From positions 1 through 21,818 of the forward strand of contig DAHXOQ010000017.1 of NCBI GenBank assembly GCA_027364815.1: a DNA stretch of 21,818 bases, given 5' to 3'. The position numbers and the translations under genes are program-made. Below the pieces are notes generated by a model. The model ran no database searches, was not told where the DNA came from, and saw only the letters and a list, made by a program, of their open reading frames with translations. Positions 14,264 to 21,818 of this stretch are shown in pieces; the stretch's first letter is position 1, and every line of letters begins with the position of its first letter. This DNA is from Acidobacteriaceae bacterium (GTDB lineage: Bacteria > Acidobacteriota > Terriglobia > Terriglobales > Acidobacteriaceae).

Positions 14264-15433
14264 GTGCCCGTTAATCATTCCGCTCCGCAGCCTCTCACCG
14301 CACTCAGTGAAGAGGAGCAGTTCTTTTACTCCACCGTTAAAAAATTTGCTGAAGAAGTAATCGGTCCCGTCGTCAACAAGATGGATGAGGAGCAGCATTA
14401 CGCGCCGGGTTTGGTCGACAAGCTTTTCGAGATGGGACTCATGGGAATCGAAATTCCCGAGGAGCAGGGCGGCGCCGGGGGTAGTTTTTTTGATGCGATC
14501 CTCGCCGTTGAAGCGATTTCTACTGTTGAGCCCGGTGTCGGAGTACTGGTAGACGTGCAGAACACGCTCTGCGTGAACGCAATTCGCCGCTGGGGAACGC
14601 CCGAGCAGCACAAGAAGTGGTTTCCTAAGATTGCGACCAACACGGTTTGCAGCTATGCATTGAGCGAGGCCGGTTCAGGCTCTGATGCCTTTGCGCTTGA
14701 ATCGCGCTATGAGGCGACGCCGACGGGATTCCGCATCAACGGACGCAAGCTCTGGATTTCAAATGCGCTCGAGGCTAATCTTTTTATCGTCTTTGCGACC
14801 GATGATCCGGCAAAGGGGTACCGTGGCATCAGTGCATTCCTGGTGGAGCGCACGAGTCCGGGATTTTCAGTTGGGCACAAGGAGGACAAGCTCGGAATTC
14901 GTTCATCGAGCACTTGCGAATTGATTCTGGACAACTGCGAGATTCCGCACGAGAACCTGCTCGGTGAAGCCGGCAAAGGTTACAAGATCGCGATTGAAAC
15001 ATTGAACGAAGGGCGCATCGGGATTGGCGCGCAGTTGCTCGGTTTGGCTGAAGGCGCATGGGCGCACGCTGCGGCCTACGCAAAAGAGCGCAAGCAGTTC
15101 GGAAAAGCGATTGCGGAGTTTCAGGCTGTGCAGTTCACGCTGGCCGAGATGGCAACCGAGATCGAAGCCGCGCGGCTGATGGTCTACAACGCTGCAAGAC
15201 TCAAGGACGCGGGACGGTCTTATGTTTTAGAAGCTGCGATGTGCAAGTATTTTGTCTCGCAGGTAGCGGAGCGCGTGGCGAGCCAATGCGTTGAAATCTT
15301 CGGCGGCAACGGCTTCGTGCGCGATTACCCGGCGGAGAAATACTTCCGCGATTCGAAGATAGGAAAAATCTACGAGGGCACGTCGAATATGCAGTTGGCG
15401 ACGATTGCAAGGCAGGTGCTGGGAGTTAAGTAG
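14264..15433 (+). CDS. Acyl-CoA dehydrogenase (short/branched-chain type)
   Basis: This FAD enzyme performs alpha,beta-dehydrogenation of acyl-CoA and passes electrons to ETF. The 389-residue product has the full family layout: an N-terminal helical domain, the FAD-contact block SYALSEAGSGSDAFA, then GRKLWISNA and GIRSSSTCEL. RIGIGAQLLG and RKQFGKAIAEFQAVQF follow, and VEIFGGNGF and YEGTSNMQL close the protein. Glu371 in YEGTS is the expected catalytic base. The start is GTG 14264, with AAGGAG at 14251-14256 seven bases upstream. The frame is open further upstream, but that stretch (MFSHCSRRRRGWPHRR) is not family sequence. The substrate range cannot be fixed from sequence. It is convergent with the homocysteine methyltransferase gene, six bases away. 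Confidence 0.94.
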   Translation: MPVNHSAPQPLTALSEEEQFFYSTVKKFAEEVIGPVVNKMDEEQHYAPGLVDKLFEMGLMGIEIPEEQGGAGGSFFDAILAVEAISTVEPGVGVLVDVQNTLCVNAIRRWGTPEQHKKWFPKIATNTVCSYALSEAGSGSDAFALESRYEATPTGFRINGRKLWISNALEANLFIVFATDDPAKGYRGISAFLVERTSPGFSVGHKEDKLGIRSSSTCELILDNCEIPHENLLGEAGKGYKIAIETLNEGRIGIGAQLLGLAEGAWAHAAAYAKERKQFGKAIAEFQAVQFTLAEMATEIEAARLMVYNAARLKDAGRSYVLEAAMCKYFVSQVAERVASQCVEIFGGNGFVRDYPAEKYFRDSKIGKIYEGTSNMQLATIARQVLGVK

Positions 15434-15439
15434 GTATCG

Positions 15440-16384
15440 TTAGCGGCTGGCTGCAATTTTCTCAACGTGCTCTGGCCTTGTGCGGCAGCAACCGCCGACA
15501 ATCTGCGCGCCGGCGGCAAACCAGCGCTTGGCGCTCTCGCCAAATCCAGCTGCATCGCTTGCCCCAGTCCATACGCGCTTCTCCGCGTCCCAGCCTTCGC
15601 CGGAGTTGGGATAGACAACGATTGGCTTGGTTGTCGCTGCTTTCAGTTCGCCGATCAAAGATTCAATCAATGCGGGATGCGTGCAGTTGACTCCGACTGC
15701 GAGGGTCTGCGGAAGTGCGGTGACTAATGCTGCGCACTCACTGAGCACTTCTCCATGCGCCACGTGTTTTTCATCGCGGCAGGTGAAGCTGAACCAGACA
15801 GGCACATCAGGAAAATCTCGCAGTGCCTCAATAATTGCACGCGCCTCTTCAAGCGAGGGCAGCGTTTCAAACGCGAGTAGATCGGGAGCGTACACATCTC
15901 CGCGCAACATCGCCGTACATAATACTTCAATGCGCGCGCGATGAAACTCTACGATCTCTTCAAAGCCGCGGTCGTAATTTCCGTGGTATTCGGAACCATT
16001 GTGCAGGGCTGCCCCGAAGGGACCGAGCGATGCGGCTACAACGATGCGCCGGGTTGAATCTGTTGTCATGCGCCACTCTTCAACGGCGCGTCTGGCCAAC
16101 TCTGCAGCTTTGAGCAGCGCTTCATCGGCGCGAGTTTCAGTGAGTCCGTACTCCGCATAACCCATGCGCGAGACCTGATAGCTGGCAGTCAAAATGCAAT
16201 CAGCGCCGGACTCGATGTAGGCGCGATGCACGGCGACAACTTTTTCCGGCTCGTCCTCAAGAACATGCGCTGACCAAAGCGGCCCACCGATCTTTGCGCC
16301 CAGGTACTCAAGTTCAGAGGCAAAACCGCCATCGAGAACGCGCACTCCATCCAGCACAGCCGTCAATTCCGCCTGAGTGTTCAT
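15440..16384 (-). CDS. mmuM: Homocysteine S-methyltransferase (MmuM-type)
   Basis: The enzyme transfers a methyl group from S-methylmethionine (or S-adenosylmethionine) to homocysteine to give methionine. The 314-residue barrel protein has VLDGGFASELEYLG near the N-terminus. The three zinc-binding cysteines are in GVNC (C234) and GGCCRT (C299, C300), so it should be active. ATG 16384 gives an N-terminus whose length fits E. coli MmuM. An ATG at 16402 (adding MLYDGC) has no better SD. The small size and the lack of a corrinoid-binding domain argue against MetH. No mmuP-like transporter or SAM riboswitch was seen nearby. Confidence 0.92.
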   Translation of the reverse strand: MNTQAELTAVLDGVRVLDGGFASELEYLGAKIGGPLWSAHVLEDEPEKVVAVHRAYIESGADCILTASYQVSRMGYAEYGLTETRADEALLKAAELARRAVEEWRMTTDSTRRIVVAASLGPFGAALHNGSEYHGNYDRGFEEIVEFHRARIEVLCTAMLRGDVYAPDLLAFETLPSLEEARAIIEALRDFPDVPVWFSFTCRDEKHVAHGEVLSECAALVTALPQTLAVGVNCTHPALIESLIGELKAATTKPIVVYPNSGEGWDAEKRVWTGASDAAGFGESAKRWFAAGAQIVGGCCRTRPEHVEKIAASR

Positions 16385-16620
16385 GCATCCATCGTAGAGC
16401 ATTTTCGCAATACACGTAGACTTTTTGAGTGCATTGAGAGGTGGCTTTTTTTTTGATAAAAAACCACTTGAGTGTTTGGTTTCGGGTTACAGCAATTCCG
16501 AAAATGCTCTCAGCCAAAATTCTGTTACACTAGTCGAAGCGCACTTTGAGACCCGCAAGCATCTGTATGACCAGGCCGGGAGAGCTCGAAAAAGCATCAA
16601 ATGCGTTTCCAACCAAAGAT

Positions 16621-16697
16621 CGGGGAGTGGCTCAGCCTGGTAGAGCACCTGCTTCGGGAGCAGGGGGTCGGAGGTTCGAATCCTCTCTCCCCGACCA
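16621..16697 (+). tRNA. tRNA-Pro(CGG)
   Basis: A full cloverleaf is readable. The acceptor stem is CGGGGAG/CTCCCCG with discriminator A and an encoded CCA (16695-16697). The D-loop has AGCCTGGTAGAGC. The anticodon stem is CCTGC/GCAGG with loop TTCGGGA, giving anticodon CGG at 16655-16657, and the T-loop is GGTTCGAATCC. It decodes the proline codon CCG. Confidence 0.97.
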
Positions 16698-16708
16698 TTC
16701 ATTTCATC

Positions 16709-16741
16709 AACCCTTTCGGCACTTCTGTCGAAAGGGTTTTT
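16709..16741 (+). terminator. Rho-independent terminator after tRNA-Pro
   Basis: AACCCTTTCG (16709-16718) pairs perfectly with CGAAAGGGTT (16729-16738) around a ten-base loop, followed by TTT. It lies 11 bases after the tRNA CCA end. Confidence 0.85.
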
Positions 16742-16818
16742 CAGTGCTGAAAATTGGATGGATTGCCAGTGTGAGGTTGATGTACCCTACCTCACAAGTA
16801 GAAACAATTGGTGACCCG

Positions 16819-17661
16819 ATGCTGAGAAATCTAACTTTTGCCTCTTTCATTTTGACCCTGTCGTCGGCCATGCTCGGTGCACAGGGCATTGGGAACTGCG
16901 ACCCCGTGATCCACGACAAACTGGTTGGCGCGGAGTGGCGCTCACCTTCTGATTGCGAAGTCAAATATGACCAAAAAGTGCGGCAGGCAATCGACAGCGC
17001 TTTTCGTCCCGTTTTGAGCAGCTTTGCGAGCGAAGGGTGGACAGTTGTGAAGGCGCCGATGCTCGCGCCCATCACTTCCATCGCACGGCACACGGAGACA
17101 AAGCCTTTCGATAACACCTTCTCCAGCTCCGGCCCTTATGCATTTGAACTGCGCGCGAGCGGTAAAGACACCGAGGCACAAAAGCAGGCGCTGATTGACA
17201 AGATGAGCATGCTGATGAAGGACATGGCAAAAAATCAGAAGGAGATCGAGCGGTTGGCCCAGCAGGCTGCCGCTCTCGATGAAAAGAATCTGGTCACGGT
17301 GCGCGTTCTGATCAATGACACAAGTTTCGAGATTGTGGATTTTGCGCCGCCCTTTAATTCGCGGCCCTTAGCCGGTGGAGGGACGGTGGTCTGGATTCCG
17401 ATTGCACAGGCAAGAACCGGCGGTGGAGCAGATGCGGGCAGCCCGGCGACTGTGGTGTTGCTGGGGGCATGGAGTGGAGCGACGGGCAAACGGCTGGACG
17501 CTGATAGCGAAGAGGTGCGCGCGACCGCAACTTTGAGCAAGGCAAGGCCACTGCTGAATACGCAGACGATTTTCATTCGCATTGAGGGCACGGACTCGAA
17601 TGCGGAGAAGATTCTCTCGCGTGTTAACTGGAGTTCGCTGCGCAGTTTGCTTCTCGAATAG
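16819..17661 (+). CDS. Secreted protein of unknown function with a coiled coil
   Basis: I do not recognise a family. The product has 280 residues with a signal peptide (about 1-22, ending MLGAQ-G) and two cysteines in the mature part (GNCDP, SDCEV). A charged helical segment with coiled-coil character (about 117-157, QKQALIDKMSMLMKDMAKNQ onward) follows. A C-terminal beta-rich part has VRVLINDTSFEIVDF, GGGTVVWIPIAQ and VVLLGAWSGA. The start is ATG 16819, the first Met before the signal sequence, with GGTGA four bases upstream. The frame is open far upstream through the tRNA gene, but that part is not translated sequence. It stands between the tRNA terminator and comF, and its context gives no function. 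Confidence 0.72.
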   Translation: MLRNLTFASFILTLSSAMLGAQGIGNCDPVIHDKLVGAEWRSPSDCEVKYDQKVRQAIDSAFRPVLSSFASEGWTVVKAPMLAPITSIARHTETKPFDNTFSSSGPYAFELRASGKDTEAQKQALIDKMSMLMKDMAKNQKEIERLAQQAAALDEKNLVTVRVLINDTSFEIVDFAPPFNSRPLAGGGTVVWIPIAQARTGGGADAGSPATVVLLGAWSGATGKRLDADSEEVRATATLSKARPLLNTQTIFIRIEGTDSNAEKILSRVNWSSLRSLLLE

Positions 17662-17738
17662 GCAGAGCTAACTAATAACAATTGGATGGCGCAGAAGGCG
17701 CCACAGCAGGTTGTTTGCACAATTTTTATTGCAATTAA

Positions 17739-17767
17739 TGGCAATCTTTTCATGTCTGCGCTATATT
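17739..17767 (+). promoter_or_regulatory. Putative promoter for comF and the HNH gene
   Basis: TATATT at 17762-17767 is preceded by TGGCAA at 17739-17744 with a 17-base spacer. The -10 is close to consensus and the -35 is weak. It lies in an AT-rich stretch between the secreted protein gene and comF. Confidence 0.35.
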
Positions 17768-17907
17768 CATAGGTAAGGTGGGTTGCACGTCCGCCCGCCC
17801 GAAGTGTGAGGTGCGTCTTCAGCAGTGGTCATCTACAGCTAAGATCGAACCTTCCACCGTCGGATATTTCAGCCTGGCGAGCCGTTGCGCGGGTGCTGCG
17901 AAGTCCG

Positions 17908-18777
17908 ATGGACGCTCTTTCCTGCGCCCTCTTTCCTGACATCTGTGTGCTTTGCGGCGACCCCCTCGCGCGACTGACTTCCATTCCCGTCTGTGATTTC
18001 TGCTGGACCCAATTCCCTTCCCTCGCTGATTCCCCTGACTACTCAGAAACTCATTGCGCCTGCTGCGGCGACCTGTTGAGTGCGCCGGCTTCGCTGAGTT
18101 CTGCGTATTGCCGCGCCTGCAGAATGGCCGCACCGCCTTTTGTGCGCGCCGTTGCATATGGACTCTACGACACGCAGATGAGAGATGCAATTCACGCCTT
18201 CAAATTTGACCGCGTACGCGTGTTGGCGAAGCCACTGGGCCGAATGTTGGCGAAGAGTATTGCCACGCTGAAAAGTGATGTGCCCGATGGGATGTTGATT
18301 GTTCCCGTTCCATTGCACAGGGCGAAGCGCAAAGTGCGTGGCTTCAACCAGGCACGGGCACTGGCGACAGCAGCGGTGATTGAATTGCGCAAGACAAATC
18401 CTGAGTGGCAATTGAGTTTGGCCAAACGCACATTGATTCGCCACAAGCAGACTGAGCCGCAGGCCGGACTCAGCCCACGCGCACGGCGGATTAATTTGCG
18501 TGGTGCGTTTGTTGTAGAGGATATCGCCGCAGTGCAGAACAAAAATATTTTACTGGTGGATGACATTATGACTACCGGCGCAACGGCTCGCTCGGCTGCT
18601 ACTGCGCTGATTGAGGCTGGCGCTGCGTCTGTACGCGTGGCGACACTTTCACGCGCAATCACTACACACTGGCGCAAACTCGCAGGCGATGGCACGCTTG
18701 GCGAAATCGAAAACAAAGGCACGAGAAAGATGGATGCAAGATTGGGCCACAACTCTCAGAACGCGATTGTTCACTGA
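17908..18777 (+). CDS. comF: ComF-family phosphoribosyltransferase-like protein
   Basis: ComF proteins combine an N-terminal zinc finger with a phosphoribosyltransferase-like domain and are needed for DNA uptake in naturally competent bacteria. Cysteine pairs occur in CVLCG, CDFCW, CACCG and CRAC, which form the usual double zinc knuckle. The later part has VPVPLHRAKRKVRGFNQA and the PRPP-loop LLVDDIMTTGATARSA. The start is uncertain: ATG 17908 fits the common beginning just before the LFP-x-x-C element, while GTG 17893 and GTG 17806 are possible, and none has a good SD. A short charged tail (KGTRKMDARLGHNSQN) extends past the PRT fold. The HNH gene follows 33 bases later and is probably co-transcribed. 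Confidence 0.9.
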   Translation: MDALSCALFPDICVLCGDPLARLTSIPVCDFCWTQFPSLADSPDYSETHCACCGDLLSAPASLSSAYCRACRMAAPPFVRAVAYGLYDTQMRDAIHAFKFDRVRVLAKPLGRMLAKSIATLKSDVPDGMLIVPVPLHRAKRKVRGFNQARALATAAVIELRKTNPEWQLSLAKRTLIRHKQTEPQAGLSPRARRINLRGAFVVEDIAAVQNKNILLVDDIMTTGATARSAATALIEAGAASVRVATLSRAITTHWRKLAGDGTLGEIENKGTRKMDARLGHNSQNAIVH

Positions 18778-18810
18778 AACCAGGCAAGCTAACTCAAACG
18801 GGAGAACGCG

Positions 18811-19428
18811 ATGTCATTGGGAAAAGCCATGATTCACGCACGCAAGCAAAAGTCGATTGCACGCGCCGCAGCCAACGCCACTGAGCCTGTAACGGCTGCG
18901 CACTCCAACCACATGCTGCAAATGCCGGTGCTGGTGCTCAACGCATCGTACGAGCCCATCAACATCTGCGGCGCGCGTCGTGCACTGGTGCTGGTGCTCA
19001 AGGGAATCGCGCGCACTGAAGAGGAACATGGCCTCGTCCTGCATGCGCAGTGGAGCTGCGTTGCCATGCCGTCGGTGATTCGTTTGCTGGAGTATCGTCG
19101 CATCCCTCACCAGACCCGCGCCCTCTCGCGCAAAAATATTTTGCTGCGCGATAGAAATACTTGCCAGTACTGCAGCACTGTTCTTGCGCCGGGCGAGTTG
19201 ACGCTGGACCATGTGATTCCCCGCTCTCGTGGAGGACTTTCTACATGGGAGAATTTGGTGGCTTGCTGCCACGAGTGCAATCGGAGAAAAGGAAATCGAT
19301 TGCTGCATGAACTCGATGACATGAAACTGCAGCGTGAGCCGAGAAGTTTCTCGTTGCATACGAGCAGACAGATTATGCGCATGCTTGGTCGCGGTGATGA
19401 CCGGTGGAGAAAGTATCTTTTTTATTAG
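18811..19428 (+). CDS. HNH endonuclease family protein
   Basis: The product has 205 residues. The N-terminal block VLVLNASYEPINICGARRAL is typical of a widespread bacterial HNH family of unknown cellular role. The nuclease core is visible: zinc ribbon CQYC (118-121) and CHEC (153-156), with DHVIPRSRGG (D133, H134), WENL (N148) and NRRKGN (N157). It should be a metal-dependent nuclease. The start is ATG 18811, with GGGAG six bases upstream. An internal Met before PVLVLNAS (residue 38) is where many relatives begin. It lies 33 bases downstream of comF. Its TAG stop is overlapped by the left copy of a 15-bp inverted repeat. Confidence 0.88.
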   Translation: MSLGKAMIHARKQKSIARAAANATEPVTAAHSNHMLQMPVLVLNASYEPINICGARRALVLVLKGIARTEEEHGLVLHAQWSCVAMPSVIRLLEYRRIPHQTRALSRKNILLRDRNTCQYCSTVLAPGELTLDHVIPRSRGGLSTWENLVACCHECNRRKGNRLLHELDDMKLQREPRSFSLHTSRQIMRMLGRGDDRWRKYLFY

Positions 19429-19456
19429 GGCTCAGGGCTCAGGGTTTAGGGCTCAG
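19427..19456 (+). repeat. GGGCTCA heptamer array, left copy of a 15-bp inverted repeat
   Basis: AGGGCTCAGGGCTCA (19427-19441) begins inside the TAG stop of the HNH gene and is followed by GGGTTTAGGGCTCAG, a partly decayed further unit. It is an exact reverse complement of 19871-19885. Together the two copies bracket the small four-helix gene. Confidence 0.88.
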
Positions 19457-19465
19457 AAAAAGCAA

Positions 19466-19822
19466 TCAGGATCGGAGTTTCTTGATGATTGCGTAGAGCA
19501 TCTTGCTGATTTCTTCAGAAGTTGAGTAAGCCGACTGACGCTGCTGTTCATTTCCAAAATTCAGTTCAGCGGAAATTTTCAGTTGTGTTTGTACTTCGAA
19601 TGTCGATCCACGCGCATGTCCAAGAAACTGCGTATATTCACCCTTCGACATACGTCCATAACCTTCAGCGATATTGCTCGATATGGAAACTGCGGCGCGC
19701 CGAAGCTGATTTGTTAGACCAAATTTTTCCGATTCAGGCAATGCGGCCGTCAATCGATAGACCTCAACACAGAGTTTCATTGCGGTTTTCCATACGATTA
19801 AATCTTGATAGGAATCAGCCAA
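19466..19822 (-). CDS. Four-helix bundle protein (23S rRNA IVP / S23 type)
   Basis: The product has 118 residues. Family signatures are DLIVWKTAMKLCVEVYRLT, FGLTNQLRRAAVSISSNIAEGYGR and EYTQFLGHARGSTFEVQTQL. The family is known from intervening sequences inside 23S rRNA genes and as stand-alone genes, and it shares its fold with the Avd protein of diversity-generating retroelements. No reverse transcriptase is in this window. Its function is unknown. The start is TTG 19822, where relatives usually begin, and no ATG is suitably placed. The gene is more AT-rich than its neighbours and sits between inverted repeats that overlap the stop codons of both flanking genes. This suggests a small inserted unit. 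Confidence 0.87.
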   Translation of the reverse strand: MADSYQDLIVWKTAMKLCVEVYRLTAALPESEKFGLTNQLRRAAVSISSNIAEGYGRMSKGEYTQFLGHARGSTFEVQTQLKISAELNFGNEQQRQSAYSTSEEISKMLYAIIKKLRS

Positions 19823-19870
19823 ACCACACCCCCGCGCGCAGGAAACTTATATTGCACACTAGCTCTAATT

Positions 19871-19885
19871 TGAGCCCTGAGCCCT
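19871..19885 (-). repeat. Right copy of the 15-bp inverted repeat
   Basis: TGAGCCCTGAGCCCT on the + strand reads AGGGCTCAGGGCTCA on the - strand, exactly as at 19427-19441. Its first base on the - strand is the last base of the S9 peptidase stop codon TGA (19887-19885). Confidence 0.9.
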
Positions 19886-21818
19886 CATTTCGTCCACTGA
19901 TCAACCCAGTCGTTCACTGTCTTGTACCAGAGCTGCGAGTTTTGCGGCTTCAGCACCCAATGACCTTCGTCGGGGAAATAGAGCATTTTGCTGGGAACAC
20001 CGCGCATTTGGAGCGCGGTGAAGAGTTGGAAGCCTTCGCTGACGTCGAGACGGTAGTCGAGTTGGCCGTGGACGACGAGCGTCGGCGTTTTGAAGTTGCT
20101 CACGGCATGAGATGGCGACCATTTGCGGAAGGGATTTTCGCTGTCGGGCTTGCCGTAGTAATCCCAGGGCTTGCCTTTGAACTCCCACGTGTTGAACCAT
20201 AGCTCTTCGGTTGTGCCAAAGGCCGACTCGGCGTTGTACATTCCGTCGTGTGTAACAATGCACTTGAAGCGGTTGGTGTGGCCCAGGATCCAGTTGGCCA
20301 TGTAGCCGCCGTAACTGGCGCCGAGTGCGCACTCGCGGGATTTATCGATGTAAGAGAAGTGCTGCTCGGCGTAATCGAGGCCCTCCATCAGATCGAGATA
20401 GGGACGGCCGCCCCAGTCGCCGTTGACACCATCGACAAAAGCCTGGCCGTAGCCGGTTGAGCCGCGGGGGTTGATCTGGACGACGACGTAACCGTTGGCT
20501 GCAAAGAGTTCGGTGTTCCAACGATAGCTCCAATCGTCGCCCCATGCGCCCTGTGGACCACCATGGATCAGGAATTTGACAGGATATTTTTTGTTGGGGT
20601 CGAAAGAAGGTGGCTTGACGATAAAGCCCTGGACTTTTGTTTTGTCGGAGGCGGTGAACCAGAAGTCTTCTAGTGGGGGGAGATCAAATTGAGAAAGGAG
20701 TGCATCGTTGAGGTGGGTCAGCGGTTTCTCCCCACCCCCCCAGCCTGGACATTCACCTCCGTTGCAGAAAGACGCTAATAGCGGGTCACCAAATGACATG
20801 AATAGGATAACTTCGCTTGGCTTCGCTACAGTCATATTTGATGTGATCCACCTGCCTTTGCTTTTAGGGATTAATAATCCACTGTTTACGCCTTTGTCTG
20901 TCACCTTAACCATTTGCCCTTTTAAATTTGCTAGAAAAATCGGGGCAACTCCCTTTTCACCTGCAATGAAATATATTGAATCTGAATCAGGAGCCCAGGC
21001 AAACTCATCCACCCAATTTTCAAACTTCGGTAGCAAATCCTTGAATGTTTTTGCAGAACGGTCATAGAGCATCAAGCGGAATTTGTCGCTCTCGTAGCCG
21101 GCGCGGGCTTGTGAACGCCATGCGAGCCATTTGCCGTCAGGTGAGTAAGCAGGGGTGAAGTTGCCGCCGGCGCTGGTGCTCACCTTCACGGGCTTCGCCG
21201 CGGGGTTGGTTAGGTCAAGGGTGAAGATGCTGGCGCTGGTTGAGAGCGCGGGCTGGTCGGAGAGATCTTCAGTGAAGGCGAGTTCCTTTGAATCGGGCGC
21301 GAAGGCAAATCCACCTCCGCCACCGAGCGAGAAGGGCGGAACGTCGTGGGTGTCATTGGGAGTGAGGTCACGCAGGGCGCCTGTGGCCACGGTCAGCTCA
21401 AAAAGATGGCTGCGCTTGGGGCCGGTGTAGTGGTTCCAGTGGCGATAGAGGAGCTTGGTGAAGATTTGCGCTTTGACTTTGGAGTTAGCCGCGGCGAGGT
21501 CGCGATCGGAATTGCACTTGTCTCCTGTCGCCGCATCGGCTGAAGTGATGGCCGGGCAATCCGGATAGACGGCCGAGGTGAATATGATGGTTTTGACGTC
21601 GGGCGACCAGAGAGCGTTGTCGGCCTCGGTTGAGATGGAACTCAGCTTCTTTGGATTTGCGGTTGCGCCGGTAGCTGGATCGAAATCCGCGGTCCAAATC
21701 TGTGTTGAACCACCACGCGAAGACAAAAAGAGAATCGATTTTCCATCTGGCGCAAATTGCCCACCCGAATCTCCGGCGAAGGTGGCCGCAACTGGAATAG
21801 GGGCGGCTTTGTCATCAG
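19885..21818 (-). CDS. S9-family prolyl oligopeptidase-like peptidase (5' end outside window)
   Basis: This is a dipeptidyl/acylaminoacyl-peptidase type of alpha/beta-hydrolase behind a WD40-like beta-propeller. The frame is open to the right edge, and the TTG at 21726 is internal (GKSILFLSSRGG continues across it). Propeller units are seen as FAPDSKELAFTEDLS, YSPDGKWLAWRSQ and WAPDSDSIYFIAG. The catalytic part has FLIHGGPQGAWGDDW, then INPRGSTGYGQ and GASYGGYMANW with the Ser codon at 20314-20316. VVHGQLDYRLDVSEG and PDEGHWVLKP supply the Asp and His. The whole triad is present, so it is predicted active. It is probably exported, but the N-terminus is not visible. A patch at about 20.75-21.06 kb is visibly more AT-rich than the rest of the gene. 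Confidence 0.92.
   Translation of the reverse strand, partial: DDKAAPIPVAATFAGDSGGQFAPDGKSILFLSSRGGSTQIWTADFDPATGATANPKKLSSISTEADNALWSPDVKTIIFTSAVYPDCPAITSADAATGDKCNSDRDLAAANSKVKAQIFTKLLYRHWNHYTGPKRSHLFELTVATGALRDLTPNDTHDVPPFSLGGGGGFAFAPDSKELAFTEDLSDQPALSTSASIFTLDLTNPAAKPVKVSTSAGGNFTPAYSPDGKWLAWRSQARAGYESDKFRLMLYDRSAKTFKDLLPKFENWVDEFAWAPDSDSIYFIAGEKGVAPIFLANLKGQMVKVTDKGVNSGLLIPKSKGRWITSNMTVAKPSEVILFMSFGDPLLASFCNGGECPGWGGGEKPLTHLNDALLSQFDLPPLEDFWFTASDKTKVQGFIVKPPSFDPNKKYPVKFLIHGGPQGAWGDDWSYRWNTELFAANGYVVVQINPRGSTGYGQAFVDGVNGDWGGRPYLDLMEGLDYAEQHFSYIDKSRECALGASYGGYMANWILGHTNRFKCIVTHDGMYNAESAFGTTEELWFNTWEFKGKPWDYYGKPDSENPFRKWSPSHAVSNFKTPTLVVHGQLDYRLDVSEGFQLFTALQMRGVPSKMLYFPDEGHWVLKPQNSQLWYKTVNDWVDQWTK

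Noticed and set aside
16546..16818. Protein-like extension upstream of the 280-residue secreted protein, containing GVAQPGRAPASGAGGRRFESS
   Set aside because: This is a conceptual translation through the tRNA-Pro gene and its terminator, a well-known annotation artefact. The real start is ATG 16819 just before the signal peptide.
17687..17703. TGGCGC-AGAAG-GCGCCA hairpin as a terminator after the secreted protein gene
   Set aside because: Only six base pairs and no T-run follow it, so it is too weak to call.
19466..19822. Part of a diversity-generating retroelement, because the four-helix family resembles Avd
   Set aside because: No reverse transcriptase, template repeat or variable repeat is found in the flanking sequence. 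Stand-alone S23-type genes are common.

Overview
The window looks like a chromosomal segment of a Gram-negative bacterium, most probably an Acidobacteriota member of the Terriglobia/Acidobacteriales type. This placement is an inference from gene style, gene mix and the short heptamer repeats at gene ends, not from a marker search. All recognisable genes are ordinary chromosomal ones. I see no phage, plasmid, IS transposase or CRISPR array.

Layout. Positions 1-1510 (+) hold the 3' part of the tRNA methylthiotransferase gene mtaB and then infC (IF-3), which starts with the rare codon ATC at 911. A bidirectional-looking terminator follows. Positions 1569-9819 (-) form a tight seven-gene envelope operon. 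Read in the direction of transcription it encodes three paralogous multi-pass membrane proteins, a DUF4129 protein, a DUF4350 protein, a MoxR AAA+ ATPase and a DUF58 protein. The DUF58 frame is broken by a single in-frame TAG at codon 158. Positions 10014-10843 (-) carry rplT and rpmI (L20, L35), so the usual infC-rpmI-rplT unit is split and the two parts face each other across about 8.5 kb. One inversion of the block from about 1.55 kb to about 11 kb would restore the usual order.

Positions 11071-15433 (+) carry a DUF429 protein, a 422-base intergenic region with four copies of a 22-bp repeat, a secreted M23 peptidase, a secreted MBG-like two-domain protein and an acyl-CoA dehydrogenase. A homocysteine S-methyltransferase gene (15440-16384, -) converges on the last of these. 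Then come tRNA-Pro(CGG) with a strong hairpin behind it, a secreted protein of unknown function, comF and an HNH endonuclease gene (all +). The window ends with a small four-helix-bundle (23S IVP-type) gene and an S9 prolyl-oligopeptidase-type peptidase running off the right edge (both -).

The points most worth a second look are the ATC start of infC, the split and apparently inverted infC/rpmI-rplT arrangement, the amber codon in an otherwise intact DUF58 gene, the triplicated membrane protein in the MoxR operon, and the four-helix gene. That last gene is bracketed by a perfect 15-bp inverted repeat whose two copies overlap the stop codons of both neighbours. I did not find a clearly new defence or mobile system.
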